From: Halobacillus alkaliphilus
GTDB taxonomy: Bacteria > Bacillota > Bacilli > Bacillales > Halobacillaceae
Assembly: GCF_900113125.1 (NCBI RefSeq)
Contig: NZ_FOOG01000005.1
Coordinates: 62,001-126,000, forward strand
Length of the DNA: 64,000 bases
Direction of reading: 5' to 3'
Part shown: piece after piece, positions 25,782-34,040 of the stretch
Numbering within the stretch: position 1 is the stretch's first letter
Layout: every line of letters begins with the position of its first letter
Program-made: the position numbers and the translations under genes
Notes under the pieces: model-generated
What the model was told of the DNA's origin: nothing
Database searches by the model: none
Seen by the model: only the letters and a program-made list of their open reading frames with translations

Positions 25782-27341
25782 ATGGTATCTACTTTCCATG
25801 GACTTGAAGTAGCTAAACGGGGGCTATTCACTCAACAGTCCGCTCTTTACACCACTGGTCATAATATATCGAACGCGAATACAGAAGGCTATACGCGGCA
25901 GCGTGTTAATTTTGAACAAACCGGACCCTACCCGGCTGCGTCCAGAAACCGCGCAGAAATACCTGGTCAGATGGGTACAGGGGTGCAGGCTCAAAATATT
26001 GAACGTGTCCGTACTCAATTCTTAGATGATCAGTACCGTGGAGAAAATAATCGTTCCGGCTACTATAGTGTAATGGCAAGCTCGATGGAACGTATGGAGG
26101 AAGTGATGAATGAGCCTTCTGAAAATGGCTTAGCTAAAACTATGGACCGTTTCTGGCAGTCGCTACAGGATCTGTCTGTTAATCCCGAAGACTCGGGGGC
26201 ACGTTCAGTCGTCAGACAGCGGGGAAAGGCCGTAGCAGAGACATTCAATTACTTATCCAATACAATCCATACCATGCAGCTTGATGTAAAAAATGAAGTA
26301 AATGTTACTACGAAGGAGATCAATTCTCTTGCTTCTCAAATAAATAATGTAAATAAACAGATTGCTGAACTGGAGCCCCATGGCTATGTAGCGAATGATC
26401 TATATGATGAACGCGACCGGCTGATCGATCAGCTGTCAGGACACGTAAATATTGGCGTGTCTTATGAAGAACCTCCTTCTTCTGCCAGTCCTTTAGCTAT
26501 GGGGAAAGCATCAATTACCTTAATGAACGGAAGCGGGCAGAAGCTTTCCCCGGCTTCGCAACTGCTTGATGGCGTGAGCAACTCAGTTAATCAATTATCA
26601 GTTTCTTACACGGCTGACGATACGGGGCTGGCTCAGTCTATTCAAGTGGGAGCCACGTCTTATGCCCCAGAGGAATTTGCCTCACCGGGCAAGCTTAAAG
26701 GTCTGATTGAAGCAGGAGGATATAAGGATGAGGAAGGAGTGGAACGGGGGATCTATCAAGGAATGCTGGGAGATCTTGATCAGATGGCTACGGCTTTTGC
26801 AACTGAATTCAATGCTGTTCAAACAAGTGGAGCCAGTCTAAATTCGATTAATACGGGAAATACGCCGCCAGCTTTCTTTTCTTATGGATCCACAACGGTG
26901 AATGCAGATGGCATCCGTGAAGGATTAGCTGGGGCAATTGATTTAACGAACGAAATAAAAAAGGATAACGGTCATATTGCTGCCGCAAGTAGTTCAGAAC
27001 CGCTGGCTGGTAACGGAGATAATGCGCTCGCTCTTGGAGACGTACAGGAGAATAATCTTGAGCTGCTAGGCGGGGATACCTCCCTAAACAGTTTTTATGA
27101 ATCAATGATTGGAGGCATGGCTGTCGAAACTCAGGAAATTCAGCGTATGGCGGGAAATTCCGGAACGCTGAAGCAATCAGTTGAGGAACAGCGTCAGTCA
27201 GTTAGTTCAGTCTCTTTGGATGAAGAAATGACGAATATGGTAAAGTTTCAACATGCATATAACGCAGCAGCTCGTAACATAACCGTGGTAGACGAGATGA
27301 TTGACCGTGTTATTAATCAAATGGGGCGAGTAGGGAGGTAG
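25782..27341 (+). CDS. flgK: Flagellar hook-associated protein 1
   Basis: A 519-residue FlgK, the first hook-filament junction protein. The N-terminus has the rod/hook signature FHGLEVAKRGLFTQQSALYTTGHNISNANTEGYTR (split over residues 5-39) and the C-terminus ends with MVKFQHAYNAAARNITVVDEMIDRVINQMG, the D0/D1 coiled-coil helices. GAGGAG precedes the ATG. It is secreted by the flagellar type III system. Confidence 0.97.
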   Translation: MVSTFHGLEVAKRGLFTQQSALYTTGHNISNANTEGYTRQRVNFEQTGPYPAASRNRAEIPGQMGTGVQAQNIERVRTQFLDDQYRGENNRSGYYSVMASSMERMEEVMNEPSENGLAKTMDRFWQSLQDLSVNPEDSGARSVVRQRGKAVAETFNYLSNTIHTMQLDVKNEVNVTTKEINSLASQINNVNKQIAELEPHGYVANDLYDERDRLIDQLSGHVNIGVSYEEPPSSASPLAMGKASITLMNGSGQKLSPASQLLDGVSNSVNQLSVSYTADDTGLAQSIQVGATSYAPEEFASPGKLKGLIEAGGYKDEEGVERGIYQGMLGDLDQMATAFATEFNAVQTSGASLNSINTGNTPPAFFSYGSTTVNADGIREGLAGAIDLTNEIKKDNGHIAAASSSEPLAGNGDNALALGDVQENNLELLGGDTSLNSFYESMIGGMAVETQEIQRMAGNSGTLKQSVEEQRQSVSSVSLDEEMTNMVKFQHAYNAAARNITVVDEMIDRVINQMGRVGR

Positions 27342-27350
27342 GGGTGAACT

Positions 27351-28220
27351 ATGCGTGTGACACAAAATATGCTTTCAAACAATATGCTTCGTAATCTTAG
27401 CCAAAGCTATGGACAAATGGGTAAATACCAGGAGCAGCTTACAACAGGCAAAAAAATCACTAAGCCTTCCGATGACCCTGTGGTTTCCATGAAGGGCATT
27501 AATTACCGGTCTCAGCTCTCAGAAGTTCAACAGTACAAACGGAATATCGGCGAGGTTCATAACTGGATGGACAGCAGTGATTCTTCTCTAGACAAAGCGA
27601 CACAGGCGATGCAGCGTGTTCGAGAATTAACGGTACAAGCAAGTAACGGTACATACGACACCGAGCAGAAAGCAAATATCGCCAAGGAAGTCCGTCAGTT
27701 GAAAGAGCATATGGCAGATATCGCGAATACAAAAGTGAACGATAAGTACATATTTAACGGAGCCAATACGACTGAAGAGCCTGTAGATTCTGAGATCTTC
27801 ACGATAAACAGTAGTATGAGTAAAGTCGAGATCGGCGTATCTGAAGGCGTTCGGATACAAGCGAATGTAAATCCGCAGCCCGTTTTCGACCAGGGGCTTT
27901 TCAACGATCTTGAAGCTTTTGCAGCGGATTTGGAAACTGGCTCAAATAAGCTGGATGGCTATATCGCTGTATTCGATAACAAAATCAATCAGATTGTGAA
28001 TGAACGTGCTGACCTTGGTGCCCGGATGAACCGAGTTGATCTGATCGAGGACCGCCTGGAAAGCCAGGAAGTCACGGCTAGTAAAATGATTTCTAATAAT
28101 GAAGATGCGGATATTGAAAAAGTCATAACGAATTTAAAGACTCAGGAAAGCATCCACAGGGCGGCACTGGGTGTTGGGTCCCGAATCATTCAACCTACAC
28201 TGATGGACTTTCTGAGATGA
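27351..28220 (+). CDS. flgL: Flagellar hook-associated protein 3
   Basis: A 289-residue FlgL, flagellin-like: RVTQNMLSNNMLRNLSQ at the start, TTGKKITKPSDDPV, and a C-terminal helix ending ALGVGSRIIQPTLMDFLR. It forms the second junction ring. It starts 9 bases after flgK. Confidence 0.96.
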   Translation: MRVTQNMLSNNMLRNLSQSYGQMGKYQEQLTTGKKITKPSDDPVVSMKGINYRSQLSEVQQYKRNIGEVHNWMDSSDSSLDKATQAMQRVRELTVQASNGTYDTEQKANIAKEVRQLKEHMADIANTKVNDKYIFNGANTTEEPVDSEIFTINSSMSKVEIGVSEGVRIQANVNPQPVFDQGLFNDLEAFAADLETGSNKLDGYIAVFDNKINQIVNERADLGARMNRVDLIEDRLESQEVTASKMISNNEDADIEKVITNLKTQESIHRAALGVGSRIIQPTLMDFLR

Positions 28221-28224
28221 ATTT

Positions 28225-28244
28225 GACCCCACATTTGTGGGGTC
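28225..28244 (+). terminator. Hairpin after flgL
   Basis: GACCCCACA and TGTGGGGTC form a 9-bp stem with no real T run; probably a partial terminator or mRNA processing/stability element. Confidence 0.45.
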
Positions 28245-28284
28245 GTTTGATGTCCGCTCTATTTTTAAATAGTGGAGGTGCTCA

Positions 28285-28836
28285 ATGTCGATTCCTAAGC
28301 TGCAAATTCAAACTACTCAAGCCCGGCTGGGTATTGTAAGCAGCCCAGCTGCGCAAACTATCCGCCAGTATAAGGCCGAGCAGACGATTGAACAGTCAGA
28401 AGCGGATGTAAGTATTCAGCAGCGTTCTGGGAAGTTGACTATTGATCAGACGAAAGCGTGGAACAATATTGGATTAAAGAGTATTTTCACACGGACCGAA
28501 GAAACAGCTGCAAAAGCTCAGCAAATTGGGATGGATGGAATCTCCAGAACTGCGCAGGAAGGCGATGAACTCATGCGAATTGAGAATAAAGGTGATCCCA
28601 TTGCCACTCATGCTGCACAGAATGCGCAGTTTGATTTTTCCATGATCCCGGGGGGACGGCCGGCTTTTGACCTGGTTGATATTCAATATGATCCTGCTCC
28701 TGCATCTATCACAATTGAATTCAACCATCCCAAAATTCAAACGGTTAAGCGAGCCCCCGATTTATCCTATCAACCTGGGAAAGTAGAAGTGAATTTAGAA
28801 CAGCACGCCGATATGAAAATTGATTGGAAAGTTTAG
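28285..28836 (+). CDS. yviE: DUF6470 family protein YviE
   Basis: A 183-residue protein with the YviE features: MSIPKLQIQTTQARLGI at the start, a central KAWNNIGLKS segment, and a beta-rich C-terminus ending EVNLEQHADMKIDWKV. The function is unknown; it is conserved between flgL and fliW in Bacillaceae. GGAGGTG precedes the ATG. Confidence 0.88.
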   Translation: MSIPKLQIQTTQARLGIVSSPAAQTIRQYKAEQTIEQSEADVSIQQRSGKLTIDQTKAWNNIGLKSIFTRTEETAAKAQQIGMDGISRTAQEGDELMRIENKGDPIATHAAQNAQFDFSMIPGGRPAFDLVDIQYDPAPASITIEFNHPKIQTVKRAPDLSYQPGKVEVNLEQHADMKIDWKV

Positions 28837-28854
28837 AACAAAGGATGGATAAGC

Positions 28855-29310
28855 ATGAAGATCGCAACGAAACACTTTGGTCATATAGAAGTTGATGAAA
28901 CCAGGCTGTTGAAATTCCACAATGGGCTGCCAGGTTTTGAAATGTATAAAACGTATGCATTAATCCCTGTTGACGACTCAGCTGTTTATTTTGCTCTGCA
29001 GTCGGTTGAAGCAGCTGGAGTCGCCTTAATTGTCTCAAGTCCTTACATATTTTTTAAAGATTACGCCTTTGACGTAGATGAAAATACGAAGCAGGAGCTT
29101 GGATTAACAAGTCCGGATGATGTGCTTGTTTATAACGTTCTGACCTTGCACGATCCTTTTAAAGATTCGACAATGAACTTGCAGGCTCCTGTAATTATTA
29201 ACTTGAAAAATAGAAAATCAAAACAGTTGATTCTTAACGACCAGAGCTATCAAACAAGGCATTTATTGGTTAACGGTCAGGAAGGCGGTGACCGCCGTGT
29301 TAATCCTTAA
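28855..29310 (+). CDS. fliW: Flagellar assembly factor FliW
   Basis: A 151-residue FliW with the family start [24 protein letters not shown] and LNAPVIIN-like [12 protein letters not shown]. FliW binds CsrA allosterically and flagellin, setting up the Hag-FliW-CsrA homeostatic switch. It overlaps csrA by 14 bases. Its usual target gene, hag, is not in the expected place downstream. Confidence 0.95.
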   Translation: MKIATKHFGHIEVDETRLLKFHNGLPGFEMYKTYALIPVDDSAVYFALQSVEAAGVALIVSSPYIFFKDYAFDVDENTKQELGLTSPDDVLVYNVLTLHDPFKDSTMNLQAPVIINLKNRKSKQLILNDQSYQTRHLLVNGQEGGDRRVNP

Positions 29311-29527
29311 TCGAAAAGCAGGAGAGTCGATCCGTATTGGAGACGATATAGAGATCAAGATTGTCTCCGTAGAAGGCGGTCAAGTAAAGGTGGGTATTGA
29401 CGCTCCTCGAAATGTAAGCATCCATCGTCAGGAAATTTATGCGTCCATTCAAGAAGAGAATACCGAAGCGGCTACTTTAACGAAGAGTCTTTTAGATATG
29501 TTGAAAGATGAAAAGAATAATAAATAG
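29297..29527 (+). CDS. csrA: Carbon storage regulator CsrA
   Basis: A 76-residue RNA-binding regulator, [16 protein letters not shown] through [13 protein letters not shown] and SIHRQEIY, with the RNA-contact Arg in the last segment. GTG 29297 is chosen because CsrA proteins start MLxL and GGTGA lies 5 bases upstream; GTG 29288 would add three residues. The start lies inside fliW. CsrA blocks translation of its targets by binding GGA motifs. Confidence 0.95.
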   Translation: MLILNRKAGESIRIGDDIEIKIVSVEGGQVKVGIDAPRNVSIHRQEIYASIQEENTEAATLTKSLLDMLKDEKNNK

Positions 29528-29982
29528 TCAAAACATTTCTGGCGCTTAATGGCTTGTAAGTAGCTAGGTTATAACCTTACATTGGTTAACACCGTTCAGA
29601 CATTTCGTGCTTCCTTTTTAAGACCGCAGTTCAGCTAAAAGATTTCGGAGTAGGTGTTCCCTATGTCACCTCGATTCATAGCAGCTTTTATTAGAAGCAG
29701 ATGAGTTATCATTTCAAATAGCGGAAAGAGAGAAAATCCCATTCTTACTTGATGGGATTTTTCTGTTTTCACTTCATCTCTGAATAGGAATTACCGATAT
29801 AGTAAGAAACCAATCCAGGAGTTGATGTAGGCGGACGTGCCCGGTCATTCGCCTCGCTAACATTTTCAAGCAAAGCTCCACTTTCCAGCCTGGTGAGAGA
29901 TTATTCGCCCTGTAAAATGCTCGAGGCGATGACATTATCTCTTGAAATAATAGTACATCACAAAATATAAGTAGGTGAACAT
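29528..29982. other. 455-base gap where hag is expected
   Basis: In B. subtilis hag lies between csrA and fliD. Here there is no open frame and no flagellin-like remnant; only a terminator at 29733-29763, an ACCGATAT (29793-29800) with no matching SigD -35, and some weak hairpins. Confidence 0.6.
29733..29763 (+). terminator. csrA: Terminator of csrA
   Basis: AAATCCCAT pairs with ATGGGATTT, followed by TTTCTGTTTTC. Confidence 0.75.
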
Positions 29983-31527
29983 ATGAGTGATATGAGAATC
30001 GGCGGACTGGCGTCTGGTATGGATACGGATAAGATCATTAATGATCTTATGCGCGCGGAGCGGCAGCCGCTAAATAAAATGGAACAAGATAAAAAGTGGA
30101 TGACCTGGCAGCGCGATGCCTATCGCGATGTTAATAAACAGTTGAATGAACTAGATACACTCGCTTTTGATATGAAGCTTGAACGAACATTTAATTCAAA
30201 AAATGTAACATCCTCCAATTCAGCTGTTACAGCTACGGCCAGTGCTTCAGCAGGCACAGGGGATTATACCCTTAGTGTCGAAAAAACAGCCACCGCAGCT
30301 TATAACTATAGTGAAAGTACGATTAGTAAAGTGGGTGCATCATTTGATCCGGATGCAAAGCTGAGTACTGAGCAAGGAAACTTGAAAAATAATTTAACTC
30401 TGGGTCAGTCTTTTTCTGTTACCACTTACAATGAAGATGGAACCAAAAACGAGAAGACATTTGAAGTAACAGGAGATAAATCTCTTAATCATATTCTCTC
30501 GGAGATCAGCGATTCAGACTTAGGCGTGCGGGCTTTTTATGATAAAAGTGCGGATAAAGTCATGATCGAAAGAACAGAAACAGGTAATTTTAATCCTGAG
30601 AATAGCGGAGAGTTTCTTGGGGCAGAAATTGGTTTTAATGGCTCGGATGAGTTTCTATCTACGACTCTCGGGATTAAAAATGGGGATAACTCTACCGGTA
30701 CTTGGAAGAAAGCAGAGAGAGGCGGTACAGATGCAGAGTTCACATATAATAACGGGCTGAATATTACATCACATTCGAATAATTACACTTTAAACGGTGT
30801 GAACTTTACGTTTAACGATGTAACGGATGGAAATATCAAAGTGAATGTAAAGAATGATGTTAGTCAAGCCGTGGATAAGATCGTTGAATTCGTCGATAAA
30901 TACAATAAAATCATTGAAGAAATGAATGGAAAAACAGAAGAAAAGAAATATAGGGATTTTGCTCCCCTTACAGATAAGCAAAAGGAAGATATGGAAGAAA
31001 AAGAAATTGAGCTTTGGAACGAAAAAGCAAAAAGTGGGGTACTTAGAAACGATTCTGTTTTAGAAAATGGTTTAAGCAGTATGCGCACCAATTGGTACAC
31101 ACCTGTCGATAACGATGGAAACTTCCAAATGATGTCGGAAATTGGCATTACAACCTCTTCCAATTATCGGGAAGGTGGAAAGCTATTAATCAATGAAGAT
31201 GAGCTTCGCAAAGCTCTTACTACTGATCCGGAATCCGTACATAAACTTTTTGCAGGTACGGAAGAAAAACCAGGGGTCGCCCGCCGTATTGAAAACAGTA
31301 TCGAAGAAACGATATCGTCCATTGAAAGAAAAGCCGGTAAATCGACAACTTTAGATAATAATTTCTTGTTGGGGCGCCGTATCAAAGATATGGACGATCA
31401 AATGAAACGGTTCGAGGAACGATTGACACAAATTGAGGACCGCTATTGGGCGCAATTCGGTGCAATGGAATCAGCGATCCAGAAGATGAATTCACAATCC
31501 GCCTATTTAATGCAGAACTTTGGTTGA
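29983..31527 (+). CDS. fliD: Flagellar filament cap protein FliD
   Basis: A 514-residue FliD (HAP2) that caps the filament and helps flagellin fold. The N-terminus reads MSDMRIGGLASGMDTDKIINDLMRAER, the family signature over residues 1-27; the C-terminus has the helical LTQIEDRYWAQFGAMESAIQKMNSQS region. It begins a cluster with fliS and fliT. Confidence 0.95.
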   Translation: MSDMRIGGLASGMDTDKIINDLMRAERQPLNKMEQDKKWMTWQRDAYRDVNKQLNELDTLAFDMKLERTFNSKNVTSSNSAVTATASASAGTGDYTLSVEKTATAAYNYSESTISKVGASFDPDAKLSTEQGNLKNNLTLGQSFSVTTYNEDGTKNEKTFEVTGDKSLNHILSEISDSDLGVRAFYDKSADKVMIERTETGNFNPENSGEFLGAEIGFNGSDEFLSTTLGIKNGDNSTGTWKKAERGGTDAEFTYNNGLNITSHSNNYTLNGVNFTFNDVTDGNIKVNVKNDVSQAVDKIVEFVDKYNKIIEEMNGKTEEKKYRDFAPLTDKQKEDMEEKEIELWNEKAKSGVLRNDSVLENGLSSMRTNWYTPVDNDGNFQMMSEIGITTSSNYREGGKLLINEDELRKALTTDPESVHKLFAGTEEKPGVARRIENSIEETISSIERKAGKSTTLDNNFLLGRRIKDMDDQMKRFEERLTQIEDRYWAQFGAMESAIQKMNSQSAYLMQNFG

Positions 31528-31553
31528 TTTATATAAAGAGGAGTGATGGTTAG

Positions 31554-31943
31554 ATGTCTATTCAGGCCTATCAAAATAATTCAGTAGAAACGGCTTCTCA
31601 GGGAGAGCTTACTTTGATGCTGTACAATGGATGCTTAAAGTTTATTAAGACGGCGAAAAAAGCAATTGAGAATCATGAAATAGAAAGGAAAAACACGAAT
31701 ATCCAAAAAGCACAGAAAATCATTCGCGAGCTGATGGTGACTATGGATCAGGATTACGAGGTTGCGAAAGACATCATGCCCCTATACGATTATATGAATC
31801 GTCGCTTAATGGAGGCTAATATAACTAATGATTTGGAAATTCTCGAGGAGGTCCAAGGACTTACCGAAGAATTTCGTGATACATGGAAAGAAGTAATTCT
31901 TCAGACGAGACGTGTTCAGCAGGGTCAGGGCGGCAGAGCGTAG
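31554..31943 (+). CDS. fliS: Flagellin export chaperone FliS
   Basis: A 129-residue four-helix FliS: AYQNNSVETASQGELTLMLYNGCLKFI is the flagellin-binding N-terminal helix. Its presence implies that flagellin is made somewhere in the genome. GAGGAG precedes the ATG. The stop overlaps the fliT start. Confidence 0.95.
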   Translation: MSIQAYQNNSVETASQGELTLMLYNGCLKFIKTAKKAIENHEIERKNTNIQKAQKIIRELMVTMDQDYEVAKDIMPLYDYMNRRLMEANITNDLEILEEVQGLTEEFRDTWKEVILQTRRVQQGQGGRA

Positions 31944-32296
31944 TGACCGTATGGAAACAGTTTTATGACCTCACCCAAGAGTTAGAGGAAAAAGTTCACC
32001 AGACGGTCACAGAAAAAAATCGGGGTGAAATAGTAGCGTATGTCGAAGAAATTTTAGCTGAGAGATCTGCTCTCCTGCATAAACTGCCTCAGCCTGAAAG
32101 TGAGGGGGAGCGGGCGCTGATAGCTGACGTTCTACAAAAGGATATCAAGATTAATCAGAAGCTTGAGTTTCTTTTTGATGGTCTAAAACGGGACATGCGT
32201 AATATGAAAAAGCAGAAGTCTTCCAAACAAAGATACGCAAATCCCTACCAAAGTGTGTCGAATTATGATGGAATGTATGTAGACCATAAAAAGTAG
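31943..32296 (+). CDS. fliT: Flagellar chaperone FliT
   Basis: A 117-residue helical protein in the fliT position. GTG 31943 overlaps the fliS stop (TAGTG), which is typical of translational coupling. The product starts VWKQFYDLTQELEEKVHQ, with ERSALLHKLPQPES in the middle and a basic C-terminus. In other species FliT is the FliD chaperone. Identification rests mainly on position, size and helical content. Confidence 0.8.
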   Translation: MTVWKQFYDLTQELEEKVHQTVTEKNRGEIVAYVEEILAERSALLHKLPQPESEGERALIADVLQKDIKINQKLEFLFDGLKRDMRNMKKQKSSKQRYANPYQSVSNYDGMYVDHKK

Positions 32297-32307
32297 CAGG
32301 TGATTTT

Positions 32308-32691
32308 TTGTCAGAACTAACAGTCGAACAGCATCAATTATTATTTGAGTATGATCAATTATTAAATACCATCAGTGATGCATTGGAATACTTAGAAAAG
32401 AACATAAAAAAAGAAGCTCTGCCAGAAGTGCAGCAAGTGTTTCAAGATGTGCTGCTGGCCCTTGATAAGGCTAGTACTAGTCACGAACAGATGGTTGCTC
32501 TTTTTAATGAAGACATAAATCTGATTACATTAATTGGGGACTTCCATGATGTCGTGAAGCTATTGCAGCAGTGGTTTGAGCTTGAAACGAATGAGGAGAA
32601 ACGTCAGTTGCTTGTAGAAAAGGTAGTACCGGCCTTTGAGAGCTGGAGAAGTCAAATGCAATCCTATGTGAAACCATACATTGTGCATTAA
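32308..32691 (+). CDS. Unrecognised helical protein between fliT and hpf
   Basis: A 127-residue acidic, entirely helical protein starting at TTG 32308 behind CAGGTGA, 11 bases after fliT, so probably in the fliD-fliS-fliT operon. It has no cysteines and no membrane segment. B. subtilis has no gene here as far as I recall. Possible roles are an extra flagellar chaperone or a regulator, but this is only suggested by location. Confidence 0.7.
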   Translation: MSELTVEQHQLLFEYDQLLNTISDALEYLEKNIKKEALPEVQQVFQDVLLALDKASTSHEQMVALFNEDINLITLIGDFHDVVKLLQQWFELETNEEKRQLLVEKVVPAFESWRSQMQSYVKPYIVH

Positions 32692-32835
32692 AGAAAAGTC
32701 TTGTACGAGAATACGTTTTCTATCTTCCCTTAGAGTCGGCATGCTCAGACAATATTCATCCTGAAAAGCGCATTTAGTGCGGGGTGACAGCTTTTCCAAC
32801 AATTACCGACACAAAAATGACAAAATTTTTAGATA

Positions 32836-32861
32836 GTTTATGCAGGAAAGGGTCAGGGTAT
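32836..32861 (+). promoter_or_regulatory. hpf: SigB-type promoter of hpf
   Basis: GTTTAT (32836-32841), a 14-base spacer and GGGTAT (32856-32861) match the SigB consensus GTTTAA-N12-15-GGGTAT closely. hpf/yvyD is a known SigB- and SigH-controlled gene in B. subtilis. Confidence 0.65.
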
Positions 32862-32904
32862 GATAGAATATATATCACATAAGGATGAAAGGAGGACACT
32901 TCTT

Positions 32905-33468
32905 ATGCTACAATATACCATTCGTGGTGAGAACCTAGAAGTGACAGATTCTATTAAGGATTATGTGGAGAAAAAGGTGGGCAAACTGGAGCGCTACTTT
33001 GATAATCCACCATCTTCTGAGGTTCACGTAAACTTAAGTGTCTATAATGATGAGCAGACAATCGAGGTCACAATTCCAATGAAGAACTTGCTTCTTCGTG
33101 CTGAGGAACACAATACAGATTTATATGCTGCCATCGACCTTGTGGTTGATAAATTGGAACGTCAAATTCGTAAGCATAAAACGAAGGTAAACCGTAAGTT
33201 CCGCCAGGAAGGTGCTCCAAAACATGTATTTGCTGAACTGGAACGTGAAGCTCAGCAGGAGCAGTTGAAAGAAGAAGAAAGCAGCGATTTTGATATTCAA
33301 ATTGTAAAAACGAAACGTTTTGACCTGAAACCAATGGACAGTGAAGAAGCTGCCCTGCAAATGGACATGCTGGGACATAATTTCTACGTTTTTACAAATG
33401 CGAATACTGATGAAACAAACATTGTATATAAACGCCGTGACGGACGTTATGGCCTTATTGAAACTTGA
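32905..33468 (+). CDS. hpf: Long-form ribosome hibernation promoting factor
   Basis: A 187-residue long HPF: N-terminal ribosome-binding domain (~1-105, LQYTIRGENLEVTDSIKDYVEKKVGKLE region and KLERQIRKHKTKVNRKFR), a linker, and the C-terminal dimerisation domain (~130-187, VKTKRFDLKPMDSEEAALQMD). It joins 70S ribosomes into inactive 100S dimers in stationary phase and stress. ATG 32905 has AAAGGAGG 7-8 bases upstream and gives the conserved N-terminus. Confidence 0.96.
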   Translation: MLQYTIRGENLEVTDSIKDYVEKKVGKLERYFDNPPSSEVHVNLSVYNDEQTIEVTIPMKNLLLRAEEHNTDLYAAIDLVVDKLERQIRKHKTKVNRKFRQEGAPKHVFAELEREAQQEQLKEEESSDFDIQIVKTKRFDLKPMDSEEAALQMDMLGHNFYVFTNANTDETNIVYKRRDGRYGLIET

Positions 33469-33478
33469 GATTAAATGA

Positions 33479-33511
33479 CAAAGCACCCCTTTCTAACAGG
33501 GGTGCTTTTTA
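33479..33511 (+). terminator. hpf: Terminator of hpf
   Basis: AAAGCACCCCT and AGGGGTGCTTT with loop TTCTAAC, then TTT. Confidence 0.85.
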
Positions 33512-33686
33512 AATGAATGAAATACTAAACATTTCCGCAGGATTCATGCCTGTTTATAAGTTTTTCTCTACATAAAACCCGTTTATCTTCTTTCCAAAGC
33601 TCGAAAAATTTAAATTTGAGCATTCGCTCCTTTTGACTCTTCATGATATAAAAAGACTATGAACTCAACCTTCAGGAGGAAAATCA

Positions 33687-33881
33687 ATGAAAGCTACTGA
33701 CTCTAGTCATGATTGTGATTTTTTATATCAGCGTCTGAGACAACAAGAAGAAACGATTGCTCAACTAGTGGATATTATTGGTGCAACTAATCGTCGGGTA
33801 CATGAACTTTATCAGCGACAGCTTGGTGTCGAACATCAGTTTATACGGGAGCACCGATCCCCTTTTACGGCTTCGTCCTAA
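33687..33881 (+). CDS. Small hypothetical protein upstream of secA
   Basis: A 64-residue protein with a strong AGGAGG 8 bases before the ATG, so it is likely real. It is helical and coiled-coil-like in the middle (YQRLRQQEETIAQLVDIIGATNRRVHELYQR), with a polar C-terminus. It has no recognised family. It lies alone between hpf and secA. Confidence 0.6.
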   Translation: MKATDSSHDCDFLYQRLRQQEETIAQLVDIIGATNRRVHELYQRQLGVEHQFIREHRSPFTASS

Positions 33882-34040
33882 TAGTTTCATTTGCTCCATC
33901 TTAATAACACCTAAAGCCCCCTCACAAAACGTTCATCATGGGTATGTACTTTATTGTCAGTCAGCTTCTCTTAGTGTTATGATAATATATGGATTAAACT
34001 AACCAACCGAAGATTCGAAACCAATAGAGGAGCGGTTGCA

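Noticed and set aside
29793-29800. SigD promoter in the csrA-fliD gap
   Set aside because: ACCGATAT resembles the -10, but no TAAA lies 15 bases upstream and it does not precede a flagellin gene.
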